A stretch of 15,612 nucleotides of DNA from Clostridiales bacterium UBA1777 (GCA_002315275.1 DCGN01000146.1:1-15612); one strand, 5' to 3'. Positions 1 to 7,945 are shown, counted from the stretch's first letter. The notes: a model not told the origin generated them from the sequence alone. Made by a program: numbers and translations.

Positions 1-720
1 GAGACGTTTTCTGTCATACACAAGCAGAGTGACTATTATCACCGCCAGCAGGACAGGCCAGTCTATCACGCGGAAAACAACGAGCAGACACACCATGAAC
101 AGCACGCCGTACACCGCAAAGGACTTTTTTCTGAGTATCGGCATCTCCCCGAGGAATATGTGCATCTTCTCCCCGGATACGGGCATGCACATAAGGCACA
201 CTATCGCAAGCGAGATGAGCCATATCGGGCCGGTTATACGGATAAAGTCGGCAATCGAGAAATCATAGTGTGAGTATAGATAGAGGTTCTGCGGATTGCC
301 CACGGGTGTGAGCATACTGCCGAGATTTGCCGCAACCGTCTGCAAAACAACGACGCGGATTAGCATTCTCTCCTGATGCGCAAGTCCGAGCACGGCGACC
401 GCAAACGGCACAAACGTCAACAGAGCAACATCGTTTGTGACGAGCATCGCGCTGAAAAAGCACAGCAGCACGAGCATCAGAGCTATCTGCCTTGCGGAGG
501 AGGCCTTTTCGCACAGGATATGGCTCAGCACCGCGAAAACTCCCGCTCTTCTGAGTCCCGCCACTACGACCATCAGGCAGTAGAGCAGCGCAAGAGTCCT
601 CAGATCAACATATCCATAATATTCCGCATCCGGCGCAACGATAAAGCAGCTCACAGCCGCAGCGATAAACGCGATGCACAGCGTAAGCTCGCGGCGGACG
701 AAATCCTTGATCTTAGCCAT
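1..720 (-). CDS. SLC13/CitMHS-type anion permease, C-terminus cut by window edge
   Basis: This frame runs open from an ATG at 720 to the left edge, giving 240 residues without a stop; the 3' end lies outside the window. The product is a very hydrophobic inner-membrane protein with several predicted spanning segments. A TND motif (residues 95-97, followed by VALLTFVPF) and a GNPQNLYL motif (141-148, preceded by NLGSMLTPV) are typical of the ion-transporter superfamily that includes CitMHS, ArsB, NhaD and SLC13 carriers. Such proteins move di- or tricarboxylates or other anions, driven by Na+ or H+; the substrate here cannot be read. A GAAGG ribosome site lies about 9 bases before the ATG. The MATE gene ends only 12 bases upstream on the same strand, so the two are probably co-transcribed. 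ArsB- or NhaD-like function remains possible. Confidence 0.82.
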   Translation of the reverse strand, partial: MAKIKDFVRRELTLCIAFIAAAVSCFIVAPDAEYYGYVDLRTLALLYCLMVVVAGLRRAGVFAVLSHILCEKASSARQIALMLVLLCFFSAMLVTNDVALLTFVPFAVAVLGLAHQERMLIRVVVLQTVAANLGSMLTPVGNPQNLYLYSHYDFSIADFIRITGPIWLISLAIVCLMCMPVSGEKMHIFLGEMPILRKKSFAVYGVLFMVCLLVVFRVIDWPVLLAVIIVTLLVYDRKRL

Positions 721-732
721 TGATAATGCCTT

Positions 733-2109
733 CTATTTTTTATTTTCAGCCTTGACTCTCGCCTCAGTCTCATCAACAAGGCGGAGCATTTTTTTGATTA
801 TCGGGAAACCGAGGCACAGCGCAAGCACATCGGCCGCGGCTTGGACGGACGCAAGACCCACAGACCCGAGGAAGTAATACATCGGGTACACTATGGGCAG
901 GAAGCAGCTACCCTGTCTCGAGGTAGCGAGGATAAGAGCTTCCTTTGCTCTGCCCATACCTACGCAGAACATATTGATGACCATTATCCACGCGTGTATC
1001 GGCATCGCGATGCACTGAAGCCTTATCGCGAGAGCGCCTATCTCAAGCATATCTGCATCCGTCTCCGTAAACAGCCCCATCAGCGGTTTTGCAAATACGA
1101 TTATTATTGCCGACATTGCGATAGCCCCGATAAGTGCTATCCGCGAACCTATCTTATAGCTGTCCCGCACTCGCTTATAGTCCCCCGCTCCCCAGTTGAA
1201 GCCCGTTACAGGCTGGACACCCTGTCCGTATCCGAGCAGAATGCCGAACGGGAACATCATTACCTTATTCGTAACGCCGATGCTCGCCAGAACGGAGTCG
1301 GATATTTCGCCCGCGAGGTTGTTGAGTATGATAGATGCCACTATTGACAGAGCTGTTCTGAAAAGTGCTGACGATCCGACACTTATAACGTCCGTCACAG
1401 TGCGCATATCGTAGTGGACCAGACTGCGCGACAGCTTAAGCAGGCTTCTCTGCGATGCGTAAGGATAAAGCAGGATGCAGAAGCTGACAAACTTGGAAAT
1501 GGCAGTTGCCATCGAAGCGCCCTTTACACCGAGGCCGAGAGTAAAGATGAATATCGGGTCGAGCACGCAGTTCAAAACTCCGCCGAAGCCCATGCCGATC
1601 ATTGAGAGCATTGCGCTGCCCTCTGCTCTGAGGCACTGGTTGAAAACGAACGAGCCCGTCATAAACGGCGCAACGAGCAGCACATAGGTAGCGTATTGGA
1701 TCGAATAAGCCTCGCAGGTATCCGTTGCGCCGAGAAGGCGCACGAGAGGACGCATGAACACAAGGCCGAACACAAGCACGGCAGAGCCCGTGATAAGCGA
1801 GGTGAAAAGACCCGTTGACAGCACGCTCGAGGCTTTTTCCTTGTCACCGGCACCGATAAGCCTTGCGATAAGGCTGCCGCAGCCTACTGCAATAAATGAG
1901 CCCAGCATCATGATGAGCATATCGAGCGATGCGTTCACGCTTACTGCCGCCGTCGCCTGAGTGCCGAGAGAGCTCACGAAATACGTGTCCGCGAGGTTGT
2001 ATATACTTGTTATCAGAAAAGACACCATGCACGGCAGCGCCATCTTGAAGATGAGCCCCGTGAGCGGCGCGGTACGAAGCATGGTCTCTCTTTCGCTTCT
2101 GTTTATCAT
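733..2109 (-). CDS. MATE family multidrug/cation antiporter
   Basis: This encodes a membrane protein of about 458 residues with roughly 12 hydrophobic segments, the usual size for the MATE family (about 440-470). MATE proteins export cationic drugs or metabolites in exchange for Na+ or H+. The N-terminal half carries family-typical stretches such as MALPCMVSFLITSIYNLADTY (near residues 24-44), then a glycine-rich SLIARLIGAGD. The second half contains GILLGYGQGVQPVTGFNWGAG, the conserved repeat of the second bundle. Two ATGs lie back to back at 2112 and 2109; GGAGGGC directly precedes them, and the second ATG has the better spacing, so I chose 2109. A sigma-A promoter at 2139-2167 leaves a leader of only about 20 bases. 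The downstream permease gene follows after 12 bases. The drug or substrate specificity is not visible. Confidence 0.93.
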   Translation of the reverse strand: MINRSERETMLRTAPLTGLIFKMALPCMVSFLITSIYNLADTYFVSSLGTQATAAVSVNASLDMLIMMLGSFIAVGCGSLIARLIGAGDKEKASSVLSTGLFTSLITGSAVLVFGLVFMRPLVRLLGATDTCEAYSIQYATYVLLVAPFMTGSFVFNQCLRAEGSAMLSMIGMGFGGVLNCVLDPIFIFTLGLGVKGASMATAISKFVSFCILLYPYASQRSLLKLSRSLVHYDMRTVTDVISVGSSALFRTALSIVASIILNNLAGEISDSVLASIGVTNKVMMFPFGILLGYGQGVQPVTGFNWGAGDYKRVRDSYKIGSRIALIGAIAMSAIIIVFAKPLMGLFTETDADMLEIGALAIRLQCIAMPIHAWIMVINMFCVGMGRAKEALILATSRQGSCFLPIVYPMYYFLGSVGLASVQAAADVLALCLGFPIIKKMLRLVDETEARVKAENKK

Positions 2110-2138
2110 CATGCCCTCCGGGAAGAATGTTCCTGTAT

Positions 2139-2167
2139 ATAATAGCCGTTTTGCCCAAATAATTCAA
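2139..2167 (-). promoter_or_regulatory. Sigma-A promoter of the MATE/permease unit
   Basis: On the minus strand TTGAAT (2167-2162) and TATTAT (2144-2139) are separated by exactly 17 bases. The predicted start near 2132 leaves a short leader with the ribosome site GGAGG. The elements match the consensus at 4-5 of 6 positions each. Confidence 0.6.
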
Positions 2168-2237
2168 GGCCAATATTATCCGAAACGGCTCAGCCGGTTT
2201 TTCTTCCGGCCTTCGCTTTAAAGTAATATATTTTTTA

Positions 2238-2266
2238 TTTACAAGCTAAGTAAAAAATGCTATAAT
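2238..2266 (+). promoter_or_regulatory. Sigma-A promoter of nagB
   Basis: TTTACA (2238-2243) and a perfect TATAAT (2261-2266) are spaced by 17 bases in an AT-rich region. The start would be near 2273, giving a leader of about 50 bases. Confidence 0.8.
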
Positions 2267-2275
2267 TTATGTGTA

Positions 2276-2290
2276 TGCGGGCAATCCGCA
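2276..2290 (+). other. Small hairpin at the start of the nagB leader
   Basis: TGCGG and CCGCA (2276-2280 and 2286-2290) form a perfect 5-bp stem around the loop GCAAT. It begins within a few bases of the predicted transcript start. It may protect the 5' end of the mRNA or be an operator; a role is not shown. Confidence 0.35.
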
Positions 2291-2323
2291 GGACGGTTTT
2301 TAAATTAATTCGGAGGTTATATT

Positions 2324-3058
2324 ATGAAGGTTATTGTTGCTAAAGATTATAAAGAACTCAGCTCCCTCGCAGCTGATATTATGGAGCAGGTCATCCGCTC
2401 CAAGCCCGATGCCCGCATGGGTCTCGCAACCGGTTCTTCTCCCGTTGGTATGTATCAGGAGATGGCTCGCCGCTGCGCCGAAGAGGGTCTGGATTTCTCC
2501 AAGGCCTGCAGCGTCAACCTTGACGAGTACGTCGGCCTCGCTCCCGAGCATGAGCAGAGCTACCGCCGCTTCATGAACGAGAACCTCTTTGACCATATCA
2601 ATATCGACAAGAATAACACATACGTTGCTCTCGGCACCGGAGATATTGATGCAAACCTCAAGGAGTTCCAGGCAGTTCTCGATTCCAAGCAGACCGATCT
2701 TCAGGTCCTCGGCATCGGCGTTGACGGCCATGTCGGCTTCAACGAGCCCGGCGAGTGCCTCTTCGGTGAAGCTCACCTCGAGGTTCTTGATGACAGCACC
2801 CTCGAAGCAAACAAGCGCTTCTTCGCTTCCAAGGCCGAAGTTCCCACCAAGGCTGTCACGATGGGTCTCAAGAACATCATGCAGGCAAAGAAGCTCGTTG
2901 TCGTTGTCAACGGCAAGAACAAGGACGCGGCCACCAAGCAGCTCGTTATGACCGATGAGGTCACTACGAAGAACCCCGTTACCTTCGTCCGCCTCCACCC
3001 CGATTGCACCGTTATCATCGATCAGGAGCTCGCAGACGCAATGGGCTACAAGGGCTGA
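2324..3058 (+). CDS. nagB: Glucosamine-6-phosphate deaminase
   Basis: This 244-residue cytoplasmic enzyme converts glucosamine 6-phosphate to fructose 6-phosphate and ammonia, feeding amino sugars into glycolysis. The length fits the short NagB form found in Bacillota (about 240-250); the E. coli form is about 266. ATGSSP (35-40) is the phosphate-binding loop, NLDEY (65-69) carries the catalytic Asp67, and GIGVDGHVGFNEPG (130-143) carries the catalytic Asp134, His136 and Glu141. All expected active-site residues are present. The ribosome site CGGAGG sits about 9 bases before the ATG. Codon use is strongly biased to C-ending codons, which suggests high expression. The gene stands alone between its own promoter (2238) and terminator (3076); no nagA partner lies beside it. 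Confidence 0.97.
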   Translation: MKVIVAKDYKELSSLAADIMEQVIRSKPDARMGLATGSSPVGMYQEMARRCAEEGLDFSKACSVNLDEYVGLAPEHEQSYRRFMNENLFDHINIDKNNTYVALGTGDIDANLKEFQAVLDSKQTDLQVLGIGVDGHVGFNEPGECLFGEAHLEVLDDSTLEANKRFFASKAEVPTKAVTMGLKNIMQAKKLVVVVNGKNKDAATKQLVMTDEVTTKNPVTFVRLHPDCTVIIDQELADAMGYKG

Positions 3059-3075
3059 TACGCAAAGCTTATTTC

Positions 3076-3105
3076 AAAGGAGCGGTCACGGGCCGCTCCT
3101 TTTTT
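3076..3105 (+). terminator. Rho-independent terminator of nagB
   Basis: AAAGGAGCGG pairs with CCGCTCCTTT around a 7-base loop, followed by a run of T. It sits 17 bases after the nagB stop codon. Confidence 0.93.
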
Positions 3106-3108
3106 ATA

Positions 3109-3124
3109 TCACAATCAGTTGTGA
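3109..3124 (+). promoter_or_regulatory. Inverted repeat over the -35 box of hflX
   Basis: TCACAA, four bases, then TTGTGA form a perfect 6-bp inverted repeat. Its right arm is also the -35 box of the hflX promoter, so a protein bound here could block transcription. No regulator is identified. Confidence 0.35.
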
Positions 3125-3147
3125 AACGCACGCAAATGCTGTATAAT
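3119..3147 (+). promoter_or_regulatory. Sigma-A promoter of hflX-yigZ
   Basis: TTGTGA (3119-3124) and TATAAT (3142-3147) are spaced by 17 bases. The predicted start near 3154 gives a leader of about 29 bases. Confidence 0.72.
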
Positions 3148-3182
3148 AGCTAAAAAGCAACTCGCGCGAAAGGATCTGCAGG

Positions 3183-4484
3183 ATGGAAAATACATCGGTC
3201 AAACGAGAAAGAGCCGTGCTCGGCGGGCTTAATGCCGCGTGCATGGAAGAGCATGAGCGCTCCACGGAGATTTCCATGGAGGAGCTTGCCGCGCTTTGCG
3301 ACACCGCCGGCGCGGACACCGCAGCAATTATCATGCAGAACCGTCCGACCCCCGACCCGCGCAGCTTCATCGGTGACGGAAAGGTCAAGGAGATGAAGGA
3401 GCTTATCGCAATGAACGACTGCGACCTTGCGGTTTTTGACAACGAGCTCTCTCCCTCTCAGATGCGCGTGCTGTCCGAGGAGCTCGGTGTGCGCGTGCTT
3501 GACCGCTCGGGTCTTATCCTCGACATCTTCGCTCAGCGCGCGCGCACGCGTGAGGGTCAGCTTCAGGTCGAGCTCGCGCAGTACAAGTACCTTCTCCCCC
3601 GCCTCACCGGTATGTGGACGCATCTTGTGCGCCAGACGGCATCGGGCGGCTCTGCCCCTATAGGCACGCGCGGCCCCGGCGAGACACAGCTTGAAACAGA
3701 CCGCCGCCATATCCGCCGCAAGATACAAAAGCTTGAGGAGGAGCTTGCCGAAGTGCGCAAGGTGCGCGGCACGCAGAGAAAGCGCCGCGAGAAAAACGCG
3801 ATGCCGCTCGTTGCACTCGTCGGCTATACTAACGCCGGCAAGTCCACGCTTTTAAACTGCCTCACCGGTTCGGATATTCCCGCTAATGACAGACTTTTCG
3901 ATACTCTTGACACTACGACCCGCCGCATGCGCATCGACGAAACGACAGAAATCCTCCTCTCAGACACAGTCGGCTTTATCCGCAAGCTGCCCACGCATCT
4001 GATAGAGGCGTTCAAGGCCACGCTTGAGGAGCTGCAGTATGCCGATGTGCTTCTGCACGTCATAGATATCTCCAATCCCGACTGGGAGGAGCAGGCCCGC
4101 GTTGTTGACAGGCTCATATATCAGCTCGGAGCGGAGGGCACGCCCTACATCAGGCTTTACAACAAGTGCGATCAGTACTTCGGCATTCTCCCCCACGGCG
4201 AGAATGAGCTATGCATCTCCGCAAAGAGCGGCGAGGGCTCGGACTCGCTTGTGAAAAAGCTCTGCGAGATACTCGACAACGGCAAGCAGGAGGTTGAGCT
4301 CCTCATACCCTATTCCAAGGGAGGCATGCTTGACACGCTCATGAAGGAGACAGCCGTGCTTGAGCGCGAATACGAGCAGGACGGCATAAAGGTACGCGCC
4401 GTTGTGCCGAAGGTCATGCTCGGAAAGCTCAAGGACTTTATCCCCGGCTACAAGGAGCCGAAGGAGGAGTGGGAGGATGAGTGA
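3183..4484 (+). CDS. hflX: Ribosome-associated GTPase HflX
   Basis: This 433-residue protein has the full HflX layout: an N-terminal nucleotide-binding domain (about 1-125), a coiled, basic linker (about 130-205) and a G domain. The family marker GTRGPGETQLETDRR is at 161-175. G-domain motifs are GYTNAGKST (214-222), DTVGF (261-265), NKCD (327-330) and SAKSG (346-350). HflX binds the 50S subunit and 70S ribosomes, splitting stalled ribosomes under stress such as heat. The ribosome site AAAGGA lies 8 bases before the ATG. The gene has its own promoter at 3119-3147 and overlaps the next gene by 8 bases, so they are translationally coupled. The C-terminal extension after the G domain (about 365-433) is normal for the family. 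Confidence 0.96.
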   Translation: MENTSVKRERAVLGGLNAACMEEHERSTEISMEELAALCDTAGADTAAIIMQNRPTPDPRSFIGDGKVKEMKELIAMNDCDLAVFDNELSPSQMRVLSEELGVRVLDRSGLILDIFAQRARTREGQLQVELAQYKYLLPRLTGMWTHLVRQTASGGSAPIGTRGPGETQLETDRRHIRRKIQKLEEELAEVRKVRGTQRKRREKNAMPLVALVGYTNAGKSTLLNCLTGSDIPANDRLFDTLDTTTRRMRIDETTEILLSDTVGFIRKLPTHLIEAFKATLEELQYADVLLHVIDISNPDWEEQARVVDRLIYQLGAEGTPYIRLYNKCDQYFGILPHGENELCISAKSGEGSDSLVKKLCEILDNGKQEVELLIPYSKGGMLDTLMKETAVLEREYEQDGIKVRAVVPKVMLGKLKDFIPGYKEPKEEWEDE

Positions 4485-5103
4485 GTATTTCATTCCGTCC
4501 GGCCCGGGCGAAGCTGAATTCGTTGAAAAGCGCTCAAGCTTTCTCGGCCATGTCCGCTATGTTGAATCAGAGGACGAAGCACGCGCTTTCATCGCCGAGA
4601 TGAAAAAGAAATATTACGATGCACGCCACAACTGCTGGTGCTATATCATCCGCGGCGGCGCCGAGCGCTACTCGGATGACGGCGAGCCTCAGGGCACGGC
4701 AGGCATCCCGATGCTTGAGGTGATGCGCCGCGAGGGCGTGACCAATATCGTATGCGTTGTCACGCGTTACTTCGGCGGCATCCTTCTCGGCGCGGGCGGG
4801 CTTTTACGCGCATATACGAAAAGCGCAAAGGATGCGCTCTCAGCGGCCGGAATTTCAGCCGTGAGGCCGTGGATACAGGCGGACATGACTTGCTCCTACT
4901 CTGCGGCCGAAAGGCTCAAGAACGAAGCTGTGGCGGCCGGAGCGGCCATTTCCGACATGGAATACGGCGCCGATGTGACAGTCAAGCTCCTCATCCCCGC
5001 AGAGCTTTCCGACGCGGTATCCGCAAGAATAGCCGATGCAAGCGCAGGCAATGTCTCTGTTGTGATCACAGGCGAAACAACAAAAGCCGTCAGAATAAGA
5101 TAA
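4477..5103 (+). CDS. yigZ: YigZ/IMPACT family protein
   Basis: This 208-residue protein is the normal length for bacterial YigZ (about 205). The N-terminal UPF0029 domain carries the hallmark YSDDGEPQGTAGIPMLEV (about residues 65-82) and TRYFGGILLGAGGLLRAY (about 95-112); a smaller ferredoxin-like C-terminal domain follows. The biochemical role is not settled; the eukaryotic relative IMPACT modulates Gcn2 signalling, and bacterial members have been linked to translation. The reading frame is open further upstream, but the ATG at 4477 is preceded by AAGGAGG at 4461-4467 and starts the conserved N-terminus, so I chose it. It overlaps the end of hflX by ATGAGTGA (8 bases), which suggests translational coupling of two translation-related proteins. 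Confidence 0.93.
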   Translation: MSEYFIPSGPGEAEFVEKRSSFLGHVRYVESEDEARAFIAEMKKKYYDARHNCWCYIIRGGAERYSDDGEPQGTAGIPMLEVMRREGVTNIVCVVTRYFGGILLGAGGLLRAYTKSAKDALSAAGISAVRPWIQADMTCSYSAAERLKNEAVAAGAAISDMEYGADVTVKLLIPAELSDAVSARIADASAGNVSVVITGETTKAVRIR

Positions 5104-5110
5104 ATCTTAT

Positions 5111-5143
5111 CCCCGACACTTCCGAAAGCCGGATATGTCGGGG
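5111..5143. terminator. Hairpin between convergent yigZ and oligopeptidase genes
   Basis: CCCCGACA (5111-5118) pairs with TGTCGGGG (5136-5143), with an inner TCCG/CGGA stem. It lies 7 bases after the yigZ stop. Neither strand has a good T tract, so it is a weak intrinsic terminator or a 3'-end stabiliser. Confidence 0.5.
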
Positions 5144-5179
5144 GTATTGCCGTGCCGTGTTGTGTTTACATAATTAATA

Positions 5180-6874
5180 TTACATAATATTTCCGTTCTC
5201 GAGAGAATCCATAACTCCCGCAACGACCTTCTTGATGACCTCGGGGTCAAACGGCTTTTCGAGCTTGCCTATCTTCAGAAGCTCGAGGTAGCCGACGCTG
5301 CCGCCTGCCTTGCAGAGCGTGAGATAGTCATTCCATGCCTGCCTGCGGTCCTTCTTCATGCGCTCATAGTACTGGAACGCGCAGACCTGCGAGAGAGCGT
5401 ACTCCACATAGTAGAACGGATACATGAAGATGTGCTGCTTCTGCATCCAAAAGCCGCCCTTGGAGAGGAACCCGTTTCCGTCATAGTCGCGCCACGGGAG
5501 ATAAATCTCCTCGATCTTTTTCCATGCGGCGTAGCGCTCGTCAGCCGTCATACCCGGCTTTTCGAACACTCTGTGCTGGAACTCGTCAACCGCGACAAGG
5601 TACGGGATCGTGCACAGCGCGTCGGCGAGGTGATTCTTTCTGTACTCCGCAGCCTCATCCCCGAAGAACTTGTCCATGTACGGATATGCGAAATGCTCCA
5701 TCGTCATGGAGTGTATCTCGTTTATGTCGCTCGTAGAGCCGCACATCTGATGAATCGGCAAAGTTCTCGCGGAGAGATATGCCTGGAAGGCGTGGCCGGC
5801 CTCGTGGGTAAGCACGTCAACGTCGGCGGAGGTGCCGTTGAAATTAGAGAATATGAACGGGGCTTCATACTTATAGAGCGCTGTGCAGTATCCGCCGAGG
5901 CGCTTCGAGGGATTTGTGACAAGGTCGAACAGCTCATACTTCGTCATGAAGTTGAAGAATTCGCCCGTCTCGGGAGAGAGCTCCTCGTACATTGCCTTTG
6001 CGGCGGCAACGAGCTCCTCCGGAGTACCGTGCGGGTTGGCGTTGCCGTTGGGGTCGTTAAGGCTCTCGTCGTAAGAATGGAGCTTGTCAAGGCCGAGCTT
6101 TACGCACTTTTGCTCATAGAGCTTTGCGCAGGCGGGAACGACGTAGTCTCTCACGGCGTTGCGGAAGGCTTCAACGTCCTTCGGGCCGTAATCGTAATGG
6201 CCGCGGGTGAGATAGATATAGTCAAAAACATCCTTGAAGCCGAGCTTCTTCGCCATCTTGAAGCGCAGCGCCGTGAGCTTGGTATATATCTCGTCGAGCT
6301 TGGGAGCAACGCCCTCATAGAAGCTTGCCCATGCCTCAAAGGCCTCCTTGCGGACAGCCCTGTCGGTGTTCTGCATATACTTGAGAAGGCCGTAGAGATT
6401 GCACTCCTCGCCGTTAATCGTTGCCTTGCATACGGCCACAGCCTTGGAATACTCATCAACGAGCTTTTTCTCCTTGATCATGTCGAGAAGTATCTTATTG
6501 TTCTGGAGCTTATTCTCTGCCTCAAGCTCCTTAATGAACTGGTCGCCGTACTCCCTGCGGAAGTCGGAGGCGAATTCGGACGCAAGCAGAGCGGAGTTGA
6601 ACTTTTTAAGCGCGGGCGCGAGCATAACGGTGTTCTTATCGAGGAACTTCTTCTCCGCATCGTAAAACTCGTCCTTGGTGTTCACATCGTGGCGGATATG
6701 GACAACGACTATCATCGTGGCAAGGTCTTCATATACGTCGTTGAAGGCCTTAAAGGCGGTCTTCGCCTCCTCGTAGGTCTTCGCGTTCTTCATATCAGAG
6801 GTGACCTTGCGGAGCGCCTTCTTTGCGGCGGAGAAGTCGGGTCTTGTGTATTTGATCTCGCTGAATTTTTCCAT
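5180..6874 (-). CDS. M3 family oligoendopeptidase (zinc metallopeptidase)
   Basis: This 564-residue cytoplasmic enzyme would cut short peptides. The zinc-binding motif HEAGH is at residues 357-361, and the third ligand is probably Glu386 in INEIHS, about 28 residues after the motif glutamate as in family M3. The N-terminus (FSEIKYTRPDF) and the size fit the M3 clade that is close to but separate from PepF. The frame extends upstream to 6943, but the ATG at 6874 has GAGGAGG 7 bases before it and starts the conserved sequence. A sigma-A promoter at 6900-6928 gives a leader of about 19 bases, so the gene is a separate transcription unit from the isomerase operon. It converges on yigZ. Confidence 0.93.
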   Translation of the reverse strand: MEKFSEIKYTRPDFSAAKKALRKVTSDMKNAKTYEEAKTAFKAFNDVYEDLATMIVVVHIRHDVNTKDEFYDAEKKFLDKNTVMLAPALKKFNSALLASEFASDFRREYGDQFIKELEAENKLQNNKILLDMIKEKKLVDEYSKAVAVCKATINGEECNLYGLLKYMQNTDRAVRKEAFEAWASFYEGVAPKLDEIYTKLTALRFKMAKKLGFKDVFDYIYLTRGHYDYGPKDVEAFRNAVRDYVVPACAKLYEQKCVKLGLDKLHSYDESLNDPNGNANPHGTPEELVAAAKAMYEELSPETGEFFNFMTKYELFDLVTNPSKRLGGYCTALYKYEAPFIFSNFNGTSADVDVLTHEAGHAFQAYLSARTLPIHQMCGSTSDINEIHSMTMEHFAYPYMDKFFGDEAAEYRKNHLADALCTIPYLVAVDEFQHRVFEKPGMTADERYAAWKKIEEIYLPWRDYDGNGFLSKGGFWMQKQHIFMYPFYYVEYALSQVCAFQYYERMKKDRRQAWNDYLTLCKAGGSVGYLELLKIGKLEKPFDPEVIKKVVAGVMDSLENGNIM

Positions 6875-6899
6875 GTCTGTCCTCCTCGGGTTTTTCTTC

Positions 6900-6928
6900 A
6901 TTTTACCATCGCGTTTTCCCGATTTCAA
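6900..6928 (-). promoter_or_regulatory. Sigma-A promoter of the M3 oligopeptidase
   Basis: On the minus strand TTGAAA (6928-6923) and TAAAAT (6905-6900) are spaced by 17 bases, each with 5 of 6 consensus matches. The predicted start near 6893 is just before the ribosome site. Confidence 0.75.
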
Positions 6929-6934
6929 GCACAA

Positions 6935-6962
6935 ATCCCCCATCCTGTTGAGGATGAGGGAT
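6935..6962 (-). terminator. Terminator-like hairpin after the VOC gene
   Basis: Two 12-base arms pair with one C/A mismatch around a 4-base loop (GTTG on the plus strand). It lies 16 bases after the VOC stop and just upstream of the oligopeptidase promoter. The T tract on the minus strand is short (TTTGTG), so termination may be partial. Confidence 0.62.
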
Positions 6963-6978
6963 CTGTCGCAAAGCGAGC

Positions 6979-7482
6979 TTACTTATTCTCTTCTGCGGCC
7001 TTCTCAGCAGCGATAATATTGTCGACCTCTTCGAAGTTGGTAACTTCGATCATGGTGCCGAGCTTCTCGTTGGTGTTGAAGAAGCCCCACTGGAGCTTGG
7101 GGTGACGGCTGTTGGGGCCGGTCTGGATGCGGTAGACATCGTTGTCGTTGAGGTGCTTCTGGAAAGCCTCAAAGTTGTCGGTGTCGAATGCGACATGGTG
7201 TATGCCTTCGCCGTGCTCATCGAGGAAGTCGGTCAGAGCAGACTTGTCATTGTAGGGCTGAAGAATCTCGAACTCGATACCGTTCATGTCATAGAGAGCA
7301 ACTCTCTGGTAGAAATCGCGCTCCTCGCCGTTGTAGTACTTCTTGCCGGGTGCGGAGGGGGACTTTTCGATAATGCGGGTGGGCTCTGCGCCGAGGAGCA
7401 CTCTATACTGCTCCATGGTCTTATCAAGGTCACGGACAACAAGGCCGATCTGTACGAGTTTGGGCTTAGAATATTCGCTCAT
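6979..7482 (-). CDS. VOC-fold (glyoxalase/epimerase-like) metalloenzyme
   Basis: This 167-residue protein has two beta-alpha-beta-beta-beta modules of the vicinal oxygen chelate fold. The first begins with LVQIGLVVRDLDKTMEQYR (9-27). The second carries GEGIHHVAFDTDNFEA (91-106) and ends in GTMIEVTNF (142-150). His95 or His96 and Glu146 fit the second-module metal ligands of methylmalonyl-CoA-epimerase-like proteins; Gln11 sits where many relatives have the first His. The substrate is unknown; epimerase, lyase or dioxygenase chemistry are all possible. It is the last gene after the isomerase and mutarotase, so a sugar or sugar-acid role is an inference from context. AAGGAGA lies 8 bases before the ATG. 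The 95-base gap before it contains two inverted repeats. Confidence 0.85.
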   Translation of the reverse strand: MSEYSKPKLVQIGLVVRDLDKTMEQYRVLLGAEPTRIIEKSPSAPGKKYYNGEERDFYQRVALYDMNGIEFEILQPYNDKSALTDFLDEHGEGIHHVAFDTDNFEAFQKHLNDNDVYRIQTGPNSRHPKLQWGFFNTNEKLGTMIEVTNFEEVDNIIAAEKAAEENK

Positions 7483-7502
7483 TTTTATTTCTCCTTTTAA
7501 TA

Positions 7503-7551
7503 ATATAAGTTCACCGCTGTTGGCTTATATGCGCGGCCGCGGCATCCGCGC
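7503..7551 (-). other. Two inverted repeats between mutarotase and VOC genes
   Basis: GCGCGG/CCGCGC (7531-7536 and 7546-7551) can form a compact GC hairpin. Beside it, ATATAAG/CTTATAT (7503-7509 and 7524-7530) forms a 7-bp repeat with a 14-base loop, close to the VOC ribosome site. They may trim or stabilise the polycistronic mRNA, or lower VOC expression; no T tract follows. Confidence 0.4.
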
Positions 7552-7577
7552 CGAAAAGGGAAACACCGAAGAGTTTA

Positions 7578-7901
7578 TCACTCCATCAGCCAGATGCACT
7601 TCCACACCTTGGGCTTGCCGTCCTCATCCAGATCCATGCCGGAGAGGCCTTCCATATTCTCGTTCCACTTGGCGAGAATGTCCTTGTGCTGAGCATAGAC
7701 CTCAGCCTTTCTGTCTGCGCCGATGTACTCGTAGTAGCCGATGGTGTCTTCACCGTTGGCCCAAATGGAGTAATTGCGCATACCTGCGGCGCGCATGAGT
7801 TCTTCCATCTCGGGGTGAGTTTCGTACATTGCATTGTGCTTTGCGGCATACTCTTCGAGCTTGCCGGGGTTGACATGACCCTTCCAGCAGAAGCGTTCCA
7901 T
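7578..7901 (-). CDS. L-rhamnose mutarotase family protein
   Basis: This 107-residue protein matches the size (about 104) and layout of RhaM, which interconverts alpha and beta anomers of L-rhamnose. The residues Tyr18 and His22 of E. coli RhaM, which act in catalysis, are both at the same numbers here (KLEEYAAKHN, 14-23). Further matches are a Pro-Glu pair (30-31), AGMRNYSIW (39-47), a Tyr-Tyr-Glu strand (56-58) and KWNENM (78-83), where RhaM has RWWKYM. The family also includes enzymes acting on other sugars, so the gene symbol is left open. AAGGAGA lies 8 bases before the ATG. It follows the isomerase by 44 bases on the same strand, and the pairing supports a sugar-isomerisation role. Confidence 0.86.
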   Translation of the reverse strand: MERFCWKGHVNPGKLEEYAAKHNAMYETHPEMEELMRAAGMRNYSIWANGEDTIGYYEYIGADRKAEVYAQHKDILAKWNENMEGLSGMDLDEDGKPKVWKCIWLME

Positions 7902-7945
7902 AGTAATATCTCCTTATATTTTTATAAATTTAAGATCGAATAAAA

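Noticed and set aside
4402..4476. Upstream extension of yigZ by 25 residues
   Set aside because: The added Arg/Ser-rich residues lie inside hflX, and the ATG at 4477 has a proper ribosome site and the family N-terminus.
6875..6943. Upstream extension of the M3 peptidase by 23 residues
   Set aside because: It would cover the promoter and the ribosome site GAGGAGG; the conserved sequence begins at the ATG at 6874.
5432..7105. 557-codon open frame on the plus strand opposite the M3 peptidase
   Set aside because: It is antisense to a gene with a clear zinc motif, has no ribosome site, and reads as a repetitive Leu/Val-rich product expected from the mirrored codon bias.
7520..7536. TTGGCTTATATGCGC on the plus strand as a fourth sigma-54 promoter
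   Set aside because: The GG-to-GC distance is wrong, the -12 block lacks TTGC, and it faces away from the operon.
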